A stretch of DNA of 64,000 nt from Aquila chrysaetos chrysaetos (taxonomy: Eukaryota > Chordata > Aves > Accipitriformes > Accipitridae), in the NCBI RefSeq assembly GCF_900496995.4, contig NC_044024.1, forward strand, positions 19,718,698 through 19,782,697, in the 5' to 3' direction. A program made the translations under genes and the position numbers. Positions 35,701 to 50,678 of this stretch are shown in pieces. The notes under the pieces were generated by a model. That model saw nothing but the letters and a program-made list of their open reading frames with translations, made no database searches and was not told the DNA's origin. Position 1 is the stretch's first letter; each line of letters begins with the position of its first letter.

Positions 35701-38700
35701 TGTACCACTTCAGTAGCCATTCTGTTGTCTTTTGGATGTTGACCCCATTTACAAACATCAAAGTGTATTGATACAGGGTCTAAAAATGTAAATATATACC
35801 AGGAATATTTTCAAGTGATAAAATAATTTGCCTCATTGCCAGCTAATAAGCTGACTTCTTGAAAATATTTCCCTAAATACCTAGTTTAACAATTGCAGTG
35901 GTTCCCATCCATGCTTAATAAAGCTTTGCATTATATTCTAATGTACTGAAATAGAAAGATCAATGTTTTTCTATTGACTGCCTTATTACAAAAGGTGTCA
36001 GGTATTCATGTAAACTTTAAAATCTGAATAGCGTTGAGTTACTCCTGTCTGTTCTCTCCCTGAATCTTGTCTCGAATTAACTTCTATAATACTGTGTCAG
36101 CTTTCTGCTGGGGAGACTGTTACCTTACAAGAGTTTTATTTGCATCCTCAGAAAGATATTTTGATATGAAGAAGAACCAGTGCAAAGAAGGCTTGGATAT
36201 TTACAAAAAATTTCTAGCCAGAATGACCAAATTGTCAGAATTCCTCAAAGTAGCAGAGGTAAATAAATTACATCTATGGAGAGGATATAATTTAGCTGTC
36301 TGTACTGGTACAGTAGTCTATATTCGTAATAACTTCAGAAACAGATTAATGTTTGCTTAACTTTGCTATACAAGGAAGTATTCTACAGATCAGGTATTTT
36401 AAGGGTTGTATGCACTTATTAACAGGAAGTGAGATTCTTGAGTGTCCTTTTTACTAGCCAGACAACATAGTAAACTTTCTGAAGTGTTGCTACAAATTTC
36501 ATGAATGGTCCAAAATGTATTAACTGAATGTTACAGTGTATATACAGTGCTTTCCTTTACTGTAACTGCTTAAAATGGAGAAGTGGTTCCAGTAAGCAAT
36601 GTGGGTGTTTCTAATGCTCCCTGTAAGCTTTTCTGCATGAAAAAGGCTGGATGAAAAGTTGGGTTTGCTTTGAGGCGCAATTTAATGCGCTTCTGATTTC
36701 TAAGGTGTGTTCCTAGTGAAACTCATACCAGTTCAGAAAGTTATGAATATCACTTTTTAATGTGTTAGTTTCTATGTAGCATTCAGACACTACTGTTTTT
36801 TATTTTCATTGCCACTGCATGTAGTAATGTACTTTTTTTTTTCTTCTTTTTTTTTTTTTTGTAAATCTAGCAAGTTGGAATTGATCAGGGTGACATTCCA
36901 GATCTTACTCAGGTCAGTGTACATATCATATTGATTAACCCAATTATTTTATGCTTTGCATTTTTAAAGGTTGGTGTGTATCCTAGTAATTGTTCATCTC
37001 GAATTTATTCTCTTCTGTGTATTTATATATGGGAAATATGTATAGTGACTTTTCCCATGCATTAACTGCACTCAGTACTCGCACTTTGCAGCTCTTAATA
37101 AGATTTTTTTTTTGATTGTTTAAAGCAATAAAACTCACAGAAAATATTTTTCAGGAAATTCTGGGGTTTATCACAGAAGATTCACTGGCATGTAAGCCAC
37201 AAGCATCTTGCCATGCCTTGAGGAAAACCTTCCATTTCACTGTATCTTAATGTCTTTCAACACACTTAAAGATTACAGTTAGCTAGTTCAGTCAAGAATT
37301 TTTTTCTTTCCCCTGAGGTCTGAATGGATTTGATGTTTCTATATCAGCACTTAATGCTGGCTTCGATATTACTCAGTAGTGTGAGGGACATGCGCAATAC
37401 AGGTTGTGTGCTGGAACATTGAGTCTAAAAGGTGGAATGCAGGGGAACACCTTCTAGTGAGGATAAATTGAGGGGCAGAAAGGAGGTGAGAAAGATGATT
37501 TGACCTGGTGAACAGGAAACACTGATAGTGTACAGAAGGTCACAAAGTTATTCTGTGAAAGTTCTTTCAGTTCGTAGGGACATTGTATTTCTAACCTAGG
37601 ACCCACCTAATGGGTCAGAGGTATTTGTTATTCTTTCTGTAGTGCAGAATAACCTGATGGGTAGAATAAATGGCAATCTGTCAGGGGATTCGGGCAATAA
37701 ACTGGAGTGCCTTGGAGGTCTAGAGTACTCAAAGTGTTTAAGTGGAGTCAGTGTGAAACAGTTAATCTAATGTGTAAGTATTGAACAGTCACATCTAATC
37801 CTACACTACCTTTATGAAATTAAATTTCATGGGTAAATCATGTAAAAATATACCTACTGTGAAGATTTGCCAAAACTTCATCAGTGTCTTTTTAATATGG
37901 AAATAAACCTAAACCACAAACTTCCATCGTCAGTGTTGTTCATTACTGCCTAGAGTATGATTTCCATCTGAAATCATACATGTTTCGAAGCGCAGATCTC
38001 TAATACTTGCTCCTAGCAATTAATATTAACCCCTTCGATAACTTCTAGTGCTTCGTGGTAGGAAAGAAATTTAACTGTAACCAGCAGGGTAAGAGCAAGT
38101 AATTGAGTGAAAACAGTAGTTTGATGTTTTCTGTTGGTGTTTGATCTTAGCATCTTACTCTGTCTTTTGATGAGTACTGCAATATTCAGCTGGTCTGTAT
38201 TATGCTAATCAAATTATACTCAAGTCTGAAGTTATACTTCACTGGGTTTGCGTGCACTTGTCCAGTTAATTGGGTCATTATAAGGTTCTTGAAAGCAGAG
38301 GCTTTTTATTTGCTGAGAATAGGGAATTTAACTTCCTTTTGCTGCTTTTTATCTGAAACTTTCAGTGAGCAAACCCCTTTTATATCTACTGTTATCACAA
38401 AATAGCTGAGCTATTAGAAAAAAAAATGTTGTTTTAAGTGCACTTAGACATGAAAGGCAGTTCTCTGAACTGTGGTGGTAGATGTCAGCATCCTGTGTAT
38501 TTTGGCAATTTCAGTGCCACTGTTAAGCATTCTACTTCCATAGTAAATTTCATGGCATTGAATAATTGTACATCAATTTAGTGCCACATTAAAAGAATTT
38601 GCTAAAATTTCTTAATACTAGACTTTCACAGAAATTTAATTTTCAGTGTGCTTGTGTTTCTGCAATAAGTTCTTACAGGATCATGTCTTTTGTTTCTATT

Positions 38701-41700
38701 CTGGTCTACCATATTTAATTTTTTTTCCAAATACTTTATGTTGCTGGTGTATATTCTGTTCTGGGATGTGCATATTTCAGAGTTTCCTTAAGCTGTTCCT
38801 TAAAAAAAACAATGGTTTTATCTCTTTAGAGGTTTATTATTACTGGTGCTGTATAACCATTTTTCTTCCTTGACTCTACTGTTCACACTGCTGCTGCCTT
38901 TGCCAGTGCCTATAAAGAAAATATTTTCCTTAGTAGGTGCCCTGTTTCACAACGATGTTGCTTACTTTCTGTTTATAGCTGTTACTGTATTTCATGAATG
39001 CAACTGGGTCATTTTCCTCTGTATGGATGTTAGTCTGTAAAATGTCTTTACATGGGGGGAGGGAAGTTGAGTCACGAAATGTAGCTGTTTTCAAGTCACA
39101 ATGTCTGTATTAGCCCAGGCATCTTTTCTGACATAAAACTACTAAGATCTGTTCACTCAAAATTTTCATTTCTGTTCTGTTGGATGTCTGCAGCAATGAC
39201 GAAGTTCAGAGAAGTTACTGGTTTGTTGGTTTTAGGTTTTATGATTGAGTGGGTTGTTTAGAGGGTTTTAGAAACAATAAGTATAGAGTATGTTTTTCCA
39301 TACAGATAAGTTTTAGAGTGTCCTTGGGAAAAAAAATTAAGACTAGGAAAAACTTTCTGGAATTAGACTATAGTCTCCTGCTATTAAGATTATCTCTCTA
39401 GCTGTGTCATGCAATGCCTTTTGTGAACTATTGTTCCTCCTGAAAGGTAGAAGTATGGGGGTTTTTGGTTTGTTTTTTTTGTCCCTGATACCTTCCTGGA
39501 AAGGTATTTCAAAATGTTCCCCCTTTGGGTTTAGCTGTCAAGTTTGAACACTGAATTTATTCATGGCCAGTTGTTGAGTTAACTCCACTGTCTTAGCTTA
39601 CCTAGCTCTCTTTATAGAAAGAAGTATCAACTCAGGCCTTAACTTTAAGCCAAGCAGTTTTATAGGATTATTCTAATTGCTTTTCTTTGCATCTCTTGTA
39701 GCTTGACTTGGCCTTCATTGAATGTGGGAGCTAGAATTGTGCTCAGTATTTCAGAGGGGAACTTGCCAAAACCTTGTGTGATTAATATTTTTCCTCTTTC
39801 CAGGAAATACTTTAGTCTAGCTTTTGGTACAGAAGGGCTAGCAAGGGCAAGTTTGTTTTTTCTTCTGAACAATGCCTATCATATCTGTTCTACCTACAGA
39901 AAGTTGGCAAGTGTTAAGAAAGGCTTAATGTCTCTGAAACTCTGCCAGATGAGGAGGACTGAGCTGGCAAGTAGATGAAAAATTTGGAGGTCTATTCCGT
40001 TCATCTGAATCTGCAGTAGGGTTTATTTCACTGATTTTATGGAGTATGGACTGCGTAGTTAAAAGCCAAGGGAGCAATGTGGCTAAAATAGCAAGGCATT
40101 GAACTCTTCTGAAAGTGCCAGCCTAATAATTTTGCTTGCTGGAGGTTGTTTTTATAGGGTGATTTGGAGAAATCTTACTTCTTACTAAGACTGTGTAATC
40201 AAGGTGAGTTCACATTTATTCAGAGCTTTGAAGCTGTTTCCTTTGGTATGGAATAAATATTTCTGTAGTGGATACAAGTATATGGCAGAAAGAAGGCAGG
40301 TTATGATTGGCACTTCTTTCTTGTTTTCTGTAGGAACCAAAGCAGCTCTGGTGTGCCTTAGTCTGTATATTTTAAACTTGCTCTTTTGTTACCTATCAGT
40401 TAAAATCTTTGTATCGGGTACTGAATAATGTCATGGTTGTGCTCTCAAAAGTCTTGGTAAGCTTATGAGTATTGGTCACCTAAAATTCATTTAGGTGTCT
40501 AGTCAAGTCTTGGCTGAGGTGTCTAGTGCCTTCCTGATGGATTTAAGTGGCAAGAAGCCTGTTTTCTGGAATTTTCTTAATTGCTTTAAAAAACAGCTTA
40601 ATGCTTAGAAACTTTTCATGGGTAACACTTTTCCTGGGAGGGGAATCTACCAGAAAACGACTTTATTTGAAGTGATGTTGCTGTTTTCTAGTGTTTTAGG
40701 CTACCAAAGGCTTTGGAGTAGTTGAGTTGGTTTATTGTGTAGTCATGTTGAATACCCACTCAGTCTGCAATAGTATTGTTGGAATCAGATTGAAATTGAT
40801 TGCTTTTTTTATCAAACCTAACATTCTGCTGAAGTCAAGTATTTCTAATGCAAGCCTTTGACTGTAAATATTTGAATGGAAAGTGATTGGCTTTTTGCTG
40901 TTGCAGGGGGAAAGGGGATCAAAAATGCAAAGGCTTCATTTTGGTACTTCTGCGAGTTTAAGGGAGTACTGCTTAATCAGTTGTGATTATTGGATTAATC
41001 TTAACATAGCAAATAGTGTTGCCAAAAACAAGAATGCAACTTGCATACACAGAAGCAGACCTACTCTGGGGGAAACCTTACTTCATGTCTCTGTGGTGCC
41101 AATCCTTTTAAAGAACCACAACTGGGTAGGTAGAATTGAAGTGTGCAGGATGGCAACAAAACCCAAAACAGTTATTGATGTGTGGGTTTTTGTTTGTTGT
41201 TAGTGGATGAGGAAACTAATCTGTGTACTAAACAATGGTGTGTTGTCTAGAAGCACTGTTTTATAAATACTTCAACTTTAGGCACCCAGCAGCTTGCTTG
41301 AAGCACTGGAACAGCATTTGGCTTCTGTGGAGGGAAAGAAAACAAAAGAAGTCTCCGCTGCCAGCAGGTGAGCACTCAATGAATTACAACGATGCCTATA
41401 CTTAGGATATGTATAGTAAGAATTTTCAGGATTTAGTCATTTGGTGTTCTCCTTGAATTTTATTAACTTCCAAATATATCTTCCTAGAAGTATAAATGAA
41501 GCATCTAGTGAGTAGTAGTAGCCTGATAGCTTAGTCACATTTGAAATCTAGTTATGTCTGCCTGTGTCTCTTCTTATTATGCTGTAATAAACCACTGAGC
41601 TGAGACCTTGTATGTTACTCTTTTTAGCTTTTACTCATTTGAAGTCCTTTGCTTATAAGACTTCTAAGGTATTTGGGTTTTGAGGCACTTTTTACCCAAG

Positions 41701-44700
41701 ATAGGAAAGTATTTATCTTTATTGTCAATTATCTACCTCTCAGACTGTGAATTTATCATAACCTGCTTATAAAAGTTCTTCAGTCCCTTCTCAGAACAGC
41801 CAAATTAGTTTAGATGCTTTGTGCTGACAGGGATTGTGTTATTCTTTGTCAAGTACAGTATCAATATGTATGAAGAGTACTTTTGACTGAAGAGTGAGAG
41901 ATCTCTTTTGGCATAGGCATTCTCCCACAGAAACCTGGTAAATATTGATAAATGTGTTAGTGTAAGCTACGTTCCTGAGTTGCTGTCTTGCTCCTCAGAT
42001 TTTTTTTTTTTCTTTTTCAAATGTCTGAGGGTTCACTACCACAGTATTCTGCTAAAAAGGATACCATGTAGGGAATTACTTCTGTACTTTGTTTACTGTT
42101 GTATGTATAATACATACAAACAAGCTTTCTGTGCCTCTGCTACTTGAATGGAATAGAATTCCAGTCTGGTATATATGACCTTAATGAAAAAAGACAACTG
42201 ATATGTTTTGCACTTTCTAGTTTCTGCCTGCTGAAAATTGAGGGAGTAATCCTGTGTATTCATGCCACTTTTTCACCAAACTCCCTTATTATTGGGATGT
42301 CTGCTTTTCTGTACCAGAGAGTAAGGGAAGAAAAGACTGGAGTGGAAGGGGAATGACACACAACTAGATAAGGCATTTGATGATTAAACTGTTAAGTGAT
42401 GTATACCTGACTGTTTTTCTTAATAAAACTGTTTTTAATTATTTCTGGTTTTAGAGCTAGTGCCCTATCCAGTGCTGTTTCCACACTTGCCAATACAGGA
42501 ATGTCATTTAGCAGGATGGATGAGAAAGAGAAGCAGCAGGCATTGGAGGAGGAGCAAGCTAGACTGCAGGCACTTAAGGTACTTTATTTTTACAAGTTTG
42601 TGTTCTGAGATATTTTTTTTTTAAATGGACACAGGTGAAAACCAAGATTTGGCTTAAAATAGCGTATGGTGGGGGAACGCTAATCTTGAGAGGCCAAGGC
42701 ATGATTCTGTAGGATGCAGGTGTGGTGGCTGCCAATATGTGGTTGACCCTTCTACCAGAAGTATGATTTGAACAGTAGACAGCTGATATAAATAATTTAT
42801 TTCCTTCCTTACAAGACATTATTTATCTCAAATTCACAAAATGATTATACAACAGTTAGCTTACATCTCAGCAGCTGAACATACAGCATTGCTATTTTAA
42901 GACTGATTATTGGTAGGAGGGAATTATTTTTCCCCATGATGTATGGAATATGGCTTTAGTGTGATTCTTCAGTCATGCTGCTCATAATGAGAATATACGC
43001 TATAGTTCTGCCCATGTTTAACTGCTCTTATTTGTAAGTCTATAATTTAGTTTGAAAAACTGTTTGAAATCATACGTATTTAGGTATAAGTTATGGACTT
43101 CGAGTAATAACACATTTGAAAGAAAATCAGTGTGTTCTGTCTTGGTTCCTTAATGCTCTTTCCTTTGCTCATTGGTACTTGTTGAGTAGTCCTCTTAGTA
43201 ACATCCCTCTCTTCAGGTCTGAATCCTGGTCCTTCAGGTTCTTTTAATCCATTTATAATGCTTTCCTGAGAACATACACAGTATAAAATCTCAAACGAGG
43301 CAAGATGCTTCTCTTGCTGAAAGCTAAATCTGTAGTTCTGTCATGTCCCAGGCATATGCAAGTGGGGCAGTTAGGAATTTTTCTTGTGTTGGTGTAACAT
43401 CTCTAGACACACCTAAATGATGAAGCAACTCTGCTCATGTCATCTGGAGGCCACATTATGAGAGCCTTAAAACTATTTGGAGTGTGAAAGTAAACTTTGA
43501 CAGTCATTCAGAGTTGTTTCATCTCTGGAGTTATAGGGGTCTGTTGAAGATTCTCCACTTTTCCTGACTTGGTGTAAGGCATATATTTCAAATCAATGTG
43601 AAGCAGGTTTTTTGCTATTAAACTGCACTCTTACTGTGCCTTGCTGCTTGCTGCCAGGCTGCTTCACTTGAATCTCAGCAAGCGTTGTGATATTGGGTTT
43701 TTTTTGGTTGGGGTTGGTTTTTTTTGTTTTCAGGAGTTGCATCAGATGTCTCCCCTCTTCACTGTCCTGCTTCTACTGTAATAGGACTTGTAGCTGCTGT
43801 AACAGAATACTTACATTGGTTGATACAAATTTTCATTTGGGGGGCAGGGAAGCTTGCAAGCTCACTCAATGTTTTACTTGAGGAATTTAAGCAGTGTAAA
43901 ACACACACCTGTGCATTGACCTGTGCTGTATAAATGCAGTGGGCATATCTAGAAGTAACAAGGCATGTAAACCTGAAATTAACAATGTAAACTAGATTTT
44001 TATTTTGCTAGTTTAAGAGCAACACAACATGGATGTTACTAGGATGCACATTGTTGGTCTCACTTCTGAACATCTGAATTGAACTATGAAGTGATCCTAA
44101 CAATAGAGAGAGATGGGCCTTTCTGAACAAAGGTCCATCGTCATGTTTCTCTGAGTGACTACGAAGGGAGCCTAGAATGTGTAGCTTGACTAGAAGTGTT
44201 TTACTTCTAGGCAGTTATAGATAGTTTAAAAAAAATATTATTTAAAACCTTAAGACCCACCTTGATTTTTAAAGGCTTTGCTAAAACAAATACTCTTATG
44301 TCTAATTTCAATCGTCTGTTTTCAGGACTTTACAGAAGAATAACTGTTTTATTTAAGACCATAATTCAAATTTCTTCTTGGAAAAGGTCTTCGGGACTGA
44401 ATGGTTAATAAATTACTAAAATACTAATAAAATGCAAACTGTATACCTCATTTTTCAGGAACAGCGATTAAGAGAGATTTCTGTAGTACCAAATTCCACT
44501 TCCACATCAGCATCCCCAAGCACCTTATCAGGAAAAAGTGTGAATACCACTGTAGCTGTTGACCTCTTTGCAGTACCAGCACCGACAACAAATAGGTGAG
44601 AGATACTTTGCTTTCTGAAGCAAGCACAAATTATTCTATTGGCCTGTAGCTCCACAATCAACTGCAAAGCACTGATCCTAGTTAATTCTGAAGTACTTTT

Positions 44701-47700
44701 CAAGAATAACCTGTTGCTGATGCTTTCCTGGTGTATTCACAGGAATTTTGGTATCAGTCAATAAGAAGTGCTTAATTACTAGTTTTGTTTTTTACCACTA
44801 TTATTGATGGGCTGCTAGTGAACAAGAGAAAGTGAGATTGGTATGAGTGTTCATATAACAGAAGAATATAATGCCTATTATAAATCTTCATGTTTCTCTC
44901 TCTCTCTCTTTTCTTATTCAGCATGCCCAACCTTTCTAGTGATCTTTTTGATCTTCAGCCTGCATTTGTTCCAACTGTGCAGAGCACTCCAGCTATATCA
45001 ACATCTGCAAGCAGTGCTTGGGGAGGTGAGCTGATACAATGACTTGACTGTCTAAATGGTGGATGAATTCTTAGAATACAAGAATAAAATACAGATTCAT
45101 GCTTAACTGAATCTACATCTTAAACCTTAATTACTTTGCATCCAAACATTTCTATCCTTGACAGAATATAAAATAAGTCATCTGAAAGCTCTGGCAAACT
45201 GTTACAGAAAAGTTACTTTTTTTTAACGCATAGCAGTAGTGTCAAAGTGCAGTAGACGGAATGAAGAACCTATTCAATAAAGGGGACAGGTAGAAGAAAT
45301 GTCACTAAAAATCAAAGTTTAAAAATGCTTGGGAAATATAAACTAAGCAAATGTAACTCAAAAGATATGCTGGACAAGTATTTCCATTCCATTAAGTGAT
45401 ATTAAATATACTTTTCATTTAAAAGGTGTTGGTGACTTCAAAGTTCTTATAACAAACCTGTAGTTCCCAGTTTCTTGGGCACAGCATTCTCTGTACCTTC
45501 ACCCATCCCTCCAAAGAATAATCAGGATAGATGTCAAATGTCTTAAATGCTGAAATAAGGCAATGTTAACACCATTGTAAGTGTTGGTATTTTAATAGGT
45601 GGAATTGATACCCTTATGTGCTATTTAAACGGTAGATTCATGAAGCTAAAAATGTAGTATCTAACTTTTTTAATTGATAAATGTTCTGTCATTCTCCCCC
45701 CTCCCACCCAATGGCAATACTAGAATTATTTTCCCTAAACAAAGAGAGCTGTTAGGATTTTTATCTGAAACTAAGAATTTGTATCTTTAATGGGCTGATC
45801 ACTAGGTGGAGTATTTACAGTTTTACTTTGTCTAGAGATTCTCATATTCAGTCATTTCAGTCTGTTTTTTCTTTTCCATTATTTGTACTCTGTATTCTTT
45901 CCTTCACTTCTGCATCTGAAAGGTCCTTTCTCGTCCTCAAATGGTTGTGTTGGTTCTCCACCTCATCTGGACATCTTTGACATGAAGCCAGTTGAAGAAG
46001 CTGTAAAATCTACCACCCCTTTCATCAATTCTACTTTTTCCTCCAAACAAACGGTGGAACTGTTTAGTGGTAAAAAAACAAACAAAAAAACCCCCATGTA
46101 ATTTCTTTGCAACTGGAGATAATAATGCTAATAAACTGGGCCATGTAATCTTTTTGTGGTTTGGACCAATCTTCACTTTTTATTAAAAAGTGAAAATGGT
46201 GCATTAATTCCAGATGTAGTAAATGATATGTTTCCTTAAAGTTTTATTTCTACAGTTGAAATAACTCATTATTTTGTTCAGCTTGCCCAGCCTAGACATC
46301 CTAAGTCTTGCAATGTTGCTGGAATTTTTGCTGATTTCGTTCAAACTGCAACCTCCTTTCTCTTTTGTAATGGGGAATGCAGGAGTTACTTGAGCTTTTC
46401 AAATTTGTTAAATAAAAAAAAAATCCTTTTTTATTACTAAAAGTTCTTAATTTTTAATGGCAGACTTAATTTTGGGGTCCCCTCTTCCTTTTCTCTTTTA
46501 AACTGATCTTATTTTCTTCTCTCTTTTTACGAAGATGACTTTAGTGGTCATAAACCTACATATGCTTCTGTGTATCATCCTCTGACTGTTGATGGTAATT
46601 TGATTTTTTTTTTTTAAACTTCTGGTTTCACTGTAATGAGTGGTATTATTCCACAGGTGTATTTGATTACTGTAAACTTTTTTTTCAGGTTTTCCTCTTC
46701 ATTCAGGTCCTCCAAGTACCACCTCTTCAACAATTAATGTGGACTTTGATGCTGTTTTTGGGGGAAAATCTACAGCACCAGAGTACAGGACTACAAGTGG
46801 TAAAAACTAGCTTATGACTAATTTACACCCTACAGGCAACAGTTGCTTAACAATTTAGCATAATTGCTATTGCCTTTTAAAATTTAATAACTTAATACAT
46901 TTGCAAGCCGATTATAGGGCTGATAAGATAACAGGCAATCAGTTCAATTATAGTTATTTACTTTAAAATTAGCTTTGACTGATCTTATATACTGTGTAAT
47001 AACGGTTTCCTCTCTTTTTGGGGGAATGAACTTTCAACGTGACCCACTGGATATCTCTTAACGGGTAAGCTTATATTAATCTGTTTTCAGTGCTTATGAC
47101 TTCAGTGTTTTCCCTTGATACATGCTAATGAGTTCCTTCTAACTTCACTGAGAGGTGTTTACTTATAAAAATGCAAAACTAGTTGTGTGTATGTGTTGCT
47201 TGAAGGATAGCTGAGTTACCATCTTTCTCTTGGTTAGTGCTGTTTTGCTATATATTCAGAGTCCTTATGAACATGTAGCTAAAGAACTCTTGCATGCATT
47301 CACCATAGGAGCAGCACCATGACATTACTGCTACATTGTATCACAAGAATGCTTTGAAACTATATTTAACAACCTTCTTTCTTCTTCAGTTTTAGGGAAG
47401 ATTCATCTTAATTTAAAAATACTATCAGTTACTGCTGAAGTAAAATTAAAGATTCTACTAGATCAGTAGCTACAATATAGTATTCCATAAAAAAAAATAA
47501 GAGGTTAAACTATGCTTCTGTCCAAGCCTTAAACACTTCCAGCACGTTGAACCTCCATATATAAGTACTCAAACTCCTTAATGTTCTATAAAGAAAATAC
47601 TGCCCTGGCTTATGGATGTCTTTTATTAAATGCAATGTAACTGTTTTGTTAACAGTTGCTTTTATGTTCTTTGTTTAGCTTTTAACTTTCTAGATGATGT

Positions 47701-48897
47701 ATTGCAACCCACAGTACCACCACAAAGTCAAAGAGCCACTTTAGCCCACCAGCAAAGCGGAAAAATTTTGGCAAATGACCTCGATTCTTCGCTTGCTAAT
47801 CTAGTGGGAAGTAAGTGTGAAGCTTTTAAATTTAACCTTCTCATTTCTTATTGAAAACAAAATAAGCTTTTCTCCCCCACCTCCCCAAAATTAAAAATTC
47901 TTAAGGATTTGTCTGTTTCTCTTCCCCCCAGACCTTGGCTTTGGAGGAACTCCATCCAAAAAGTAAGTGCATATATGTACTTATAATATTCTGACATGAC
48001 TATTTGGTAGTCTTTGGCACAGTTTACAAGCTTTAACATGGCAAGAGTCTCAACTCTTGAAAGTAATCTGGTACCAAGAACAGCATTGAAACAGTGAGTT
48101 TGTGGTCAGTGACCATGACTGTAGTTAGTTTTGCAGTTGCTGTATTTTTTATTTAAGTATTTTTATGAAGCACATTAAAAGATCTTGCAGTTACATAAAA
48201 CTCCAGTTAATCGTTATGCTGTACAGTGCACTAATGATAGTTTACTTTTAACACAAAACAGAGCACCCAGACTTTCTACTTACTGGAACAGAGATATATA
48301 AGTAGTTACTGAAATCCTGAGTGTTTCTTCCACCCATAGATTTCAGCAGTGTATGTGTATTAAGGCACTTTTTGGTTTTCCATTATGATGTTGTTACTCT
48401 AGCTGTTGACTCTCTGCAAAAACTAATATCACAGTTTCATTTTAGATCAGATATGCAGTGGACCCAGCCTACAGAGAAAAAACTTACTGGAGGAACAAAC
48501 TGGCAAGCAAAAACAAGCACATCGACCACATGGAACCCTACTACCTTACCCACTATTCCACATATGGTAATTTCTGTACTTTTGAAATCACGCTCCATTC
48601 TAGCAAATGCTACTTCCCTGCTGCAATTAACTTAAAAAGAATAGCAAAGGCTGTTTAGGACAAGACTGGGGGCAGGGGGGAATGCTTTGTAGGATCTCTT
48701 CTCAGACTGAAGGAGGTAGAGATTTTAGTGTGCTTTACTTCCCCTCACTGTAAAACTTGTCCATTAAAGACTTAAATAATCAGCCTTTCACTTGAGACAT
48801 ATCTCAGTTCATAAGTTTTTTGAGTTGAAACAAATTACCCCAAACCAGAAAATTTCTGATGTGCATGTTTGAGATGCTCCCATCCCCCTTCCCCCTC

Positions 48898-48933
<36 letters not shown>

Positions 48934-50645
48934 GCACGCACCTTTAAGAATCCGAAGAATGTGTTTCAAGGGCAAAACTGCTGTTCCTTCCAGTTCTTAT
49001 TTCCTTTCCAGCTTATTTTTCAGTTTTATCACATGAAATGCTGCTGCAACCCCTGCAAGGCAACTTAATTATCAGGTCAAGCAGCACTTTGGACTTCTGA
49101 TAGTGCTCAACAGCAACTTCATATTTTTAACACAGTACAAAATACTAAGTGGAAGTTTTATAGTTATTTAAATGAAGAATTTTCATTTCTTGGAGGGATA
49201 TTTGTAGGCAACTGACTTTTCCTATGCTTTTAAAAGAGATTTTCTAAGTACCTTCTATTTATATATATTCATACAAATACAAACCACTTCTGAAATATAG
49301 CTGCCTTAGAGGGAGGTAGAATGTTCATCTTGGTTATATGTACAACTAGGGTACTTGCCACATTTGCTATGAATTTTGGACTGCTGTCTGACTTTATTTT
49401 CCAATAAGAATAACTTTGCCTGTAATGCCTGTTTTCCTCATCTTACATGAGTATGCTCATTCAAAATTATCAAAGTTGAATAGAATATTAAATCCAGTAT
49501 TGGACTCAAACGGAACTCAAAAATTCACATGGGAGGATGTCTCAGTTGTATAGCACTTATGTGAGACTTCTGAGACCATAAAATCTTTTTATCCGCCTCT
49601 TGGTGCTCTAGAACATGTTAGAATGCTGATGCATTTTTATTTTTGAAAGATAGAGGGCACCTTAGTACACATTGATCACTGTGGATTTGGGTTGTGTGCT
49701 TTTATTTCATATGTTCACGTTTAATACTTTCTGCTCTAAGCACTTGAGTGCTTTATGCCATGTATCTGCTCATTCATTTGCTTGGAATTCCAACAATTAA
49801 TGATGCAAAGAACTAGCTCAGGTATGAACGTCTTTAAAATCAGTGCTCCAGTATTGGAAAGGTTTAACTGTCCTGGCTTGGTCTGTGGCATTCAGAGTAC
49901 TAACCCTCCAATTCATGCGTAGCCTGCATATTCTTTCATTGTGAAGTATTTTAACTAGCACTCCATTTTTTATATAGTTAGCACTACTTAAAAATGCACG
50001 GCAATATGAAATGCATGCATCACTGTGTCTGTGAACATAACCTGATAAGAGCTATTTACCAGCTTAAGGTGCTCTTCATTTCTCTTTTCATATTGTGATA
50101 TGTTGCAGACATCAGAAATTAGTATGTGAGCAACATTTACTTGACTAAACATCTCTTGCTATTTGTTTCTTAAGCTGAATGGTCACTGGCTTCCTTGGTT
50201 TTTTCTACGCTCTTCTCACACATAACGGGAGGAAGAAGGGATATTGCATGCCACGTCCTCTAAAAGCTTCTCACACAAATGTTTGGTTAGATTTAGTAAA
50301 ATTTCTGGTTTTGCTGTAAGTCTTACTAGTGATAGCTTTCTAGGCAGGGAGCCTATCCAAGTTAACAGGCATAGTTACTGATGTTACTGTCCTTGCACTT
50401 TTTTTTTTCCTCCTGCTTTAATTGTTTTAATAAATGAGTTGAGCATAGTTACAGACAGTTATGGTACTGGACTTGAATCCATCCCTTGATTAGAATTTGC
50501 AGTTTGAATACCTCTTAAATAATCTTCTGTCCTTACTCCTTTTGCTGTGCCAGAATGGAGTACACTATCCTGGATATGTAAGTCAATTTCTTGTAAATAA
50601 GTTGGTTATCTGAAGTATTGAAAAATATGTATTTTTCACAGTTTT

Positions 50646-50678
<33 letters not shown>

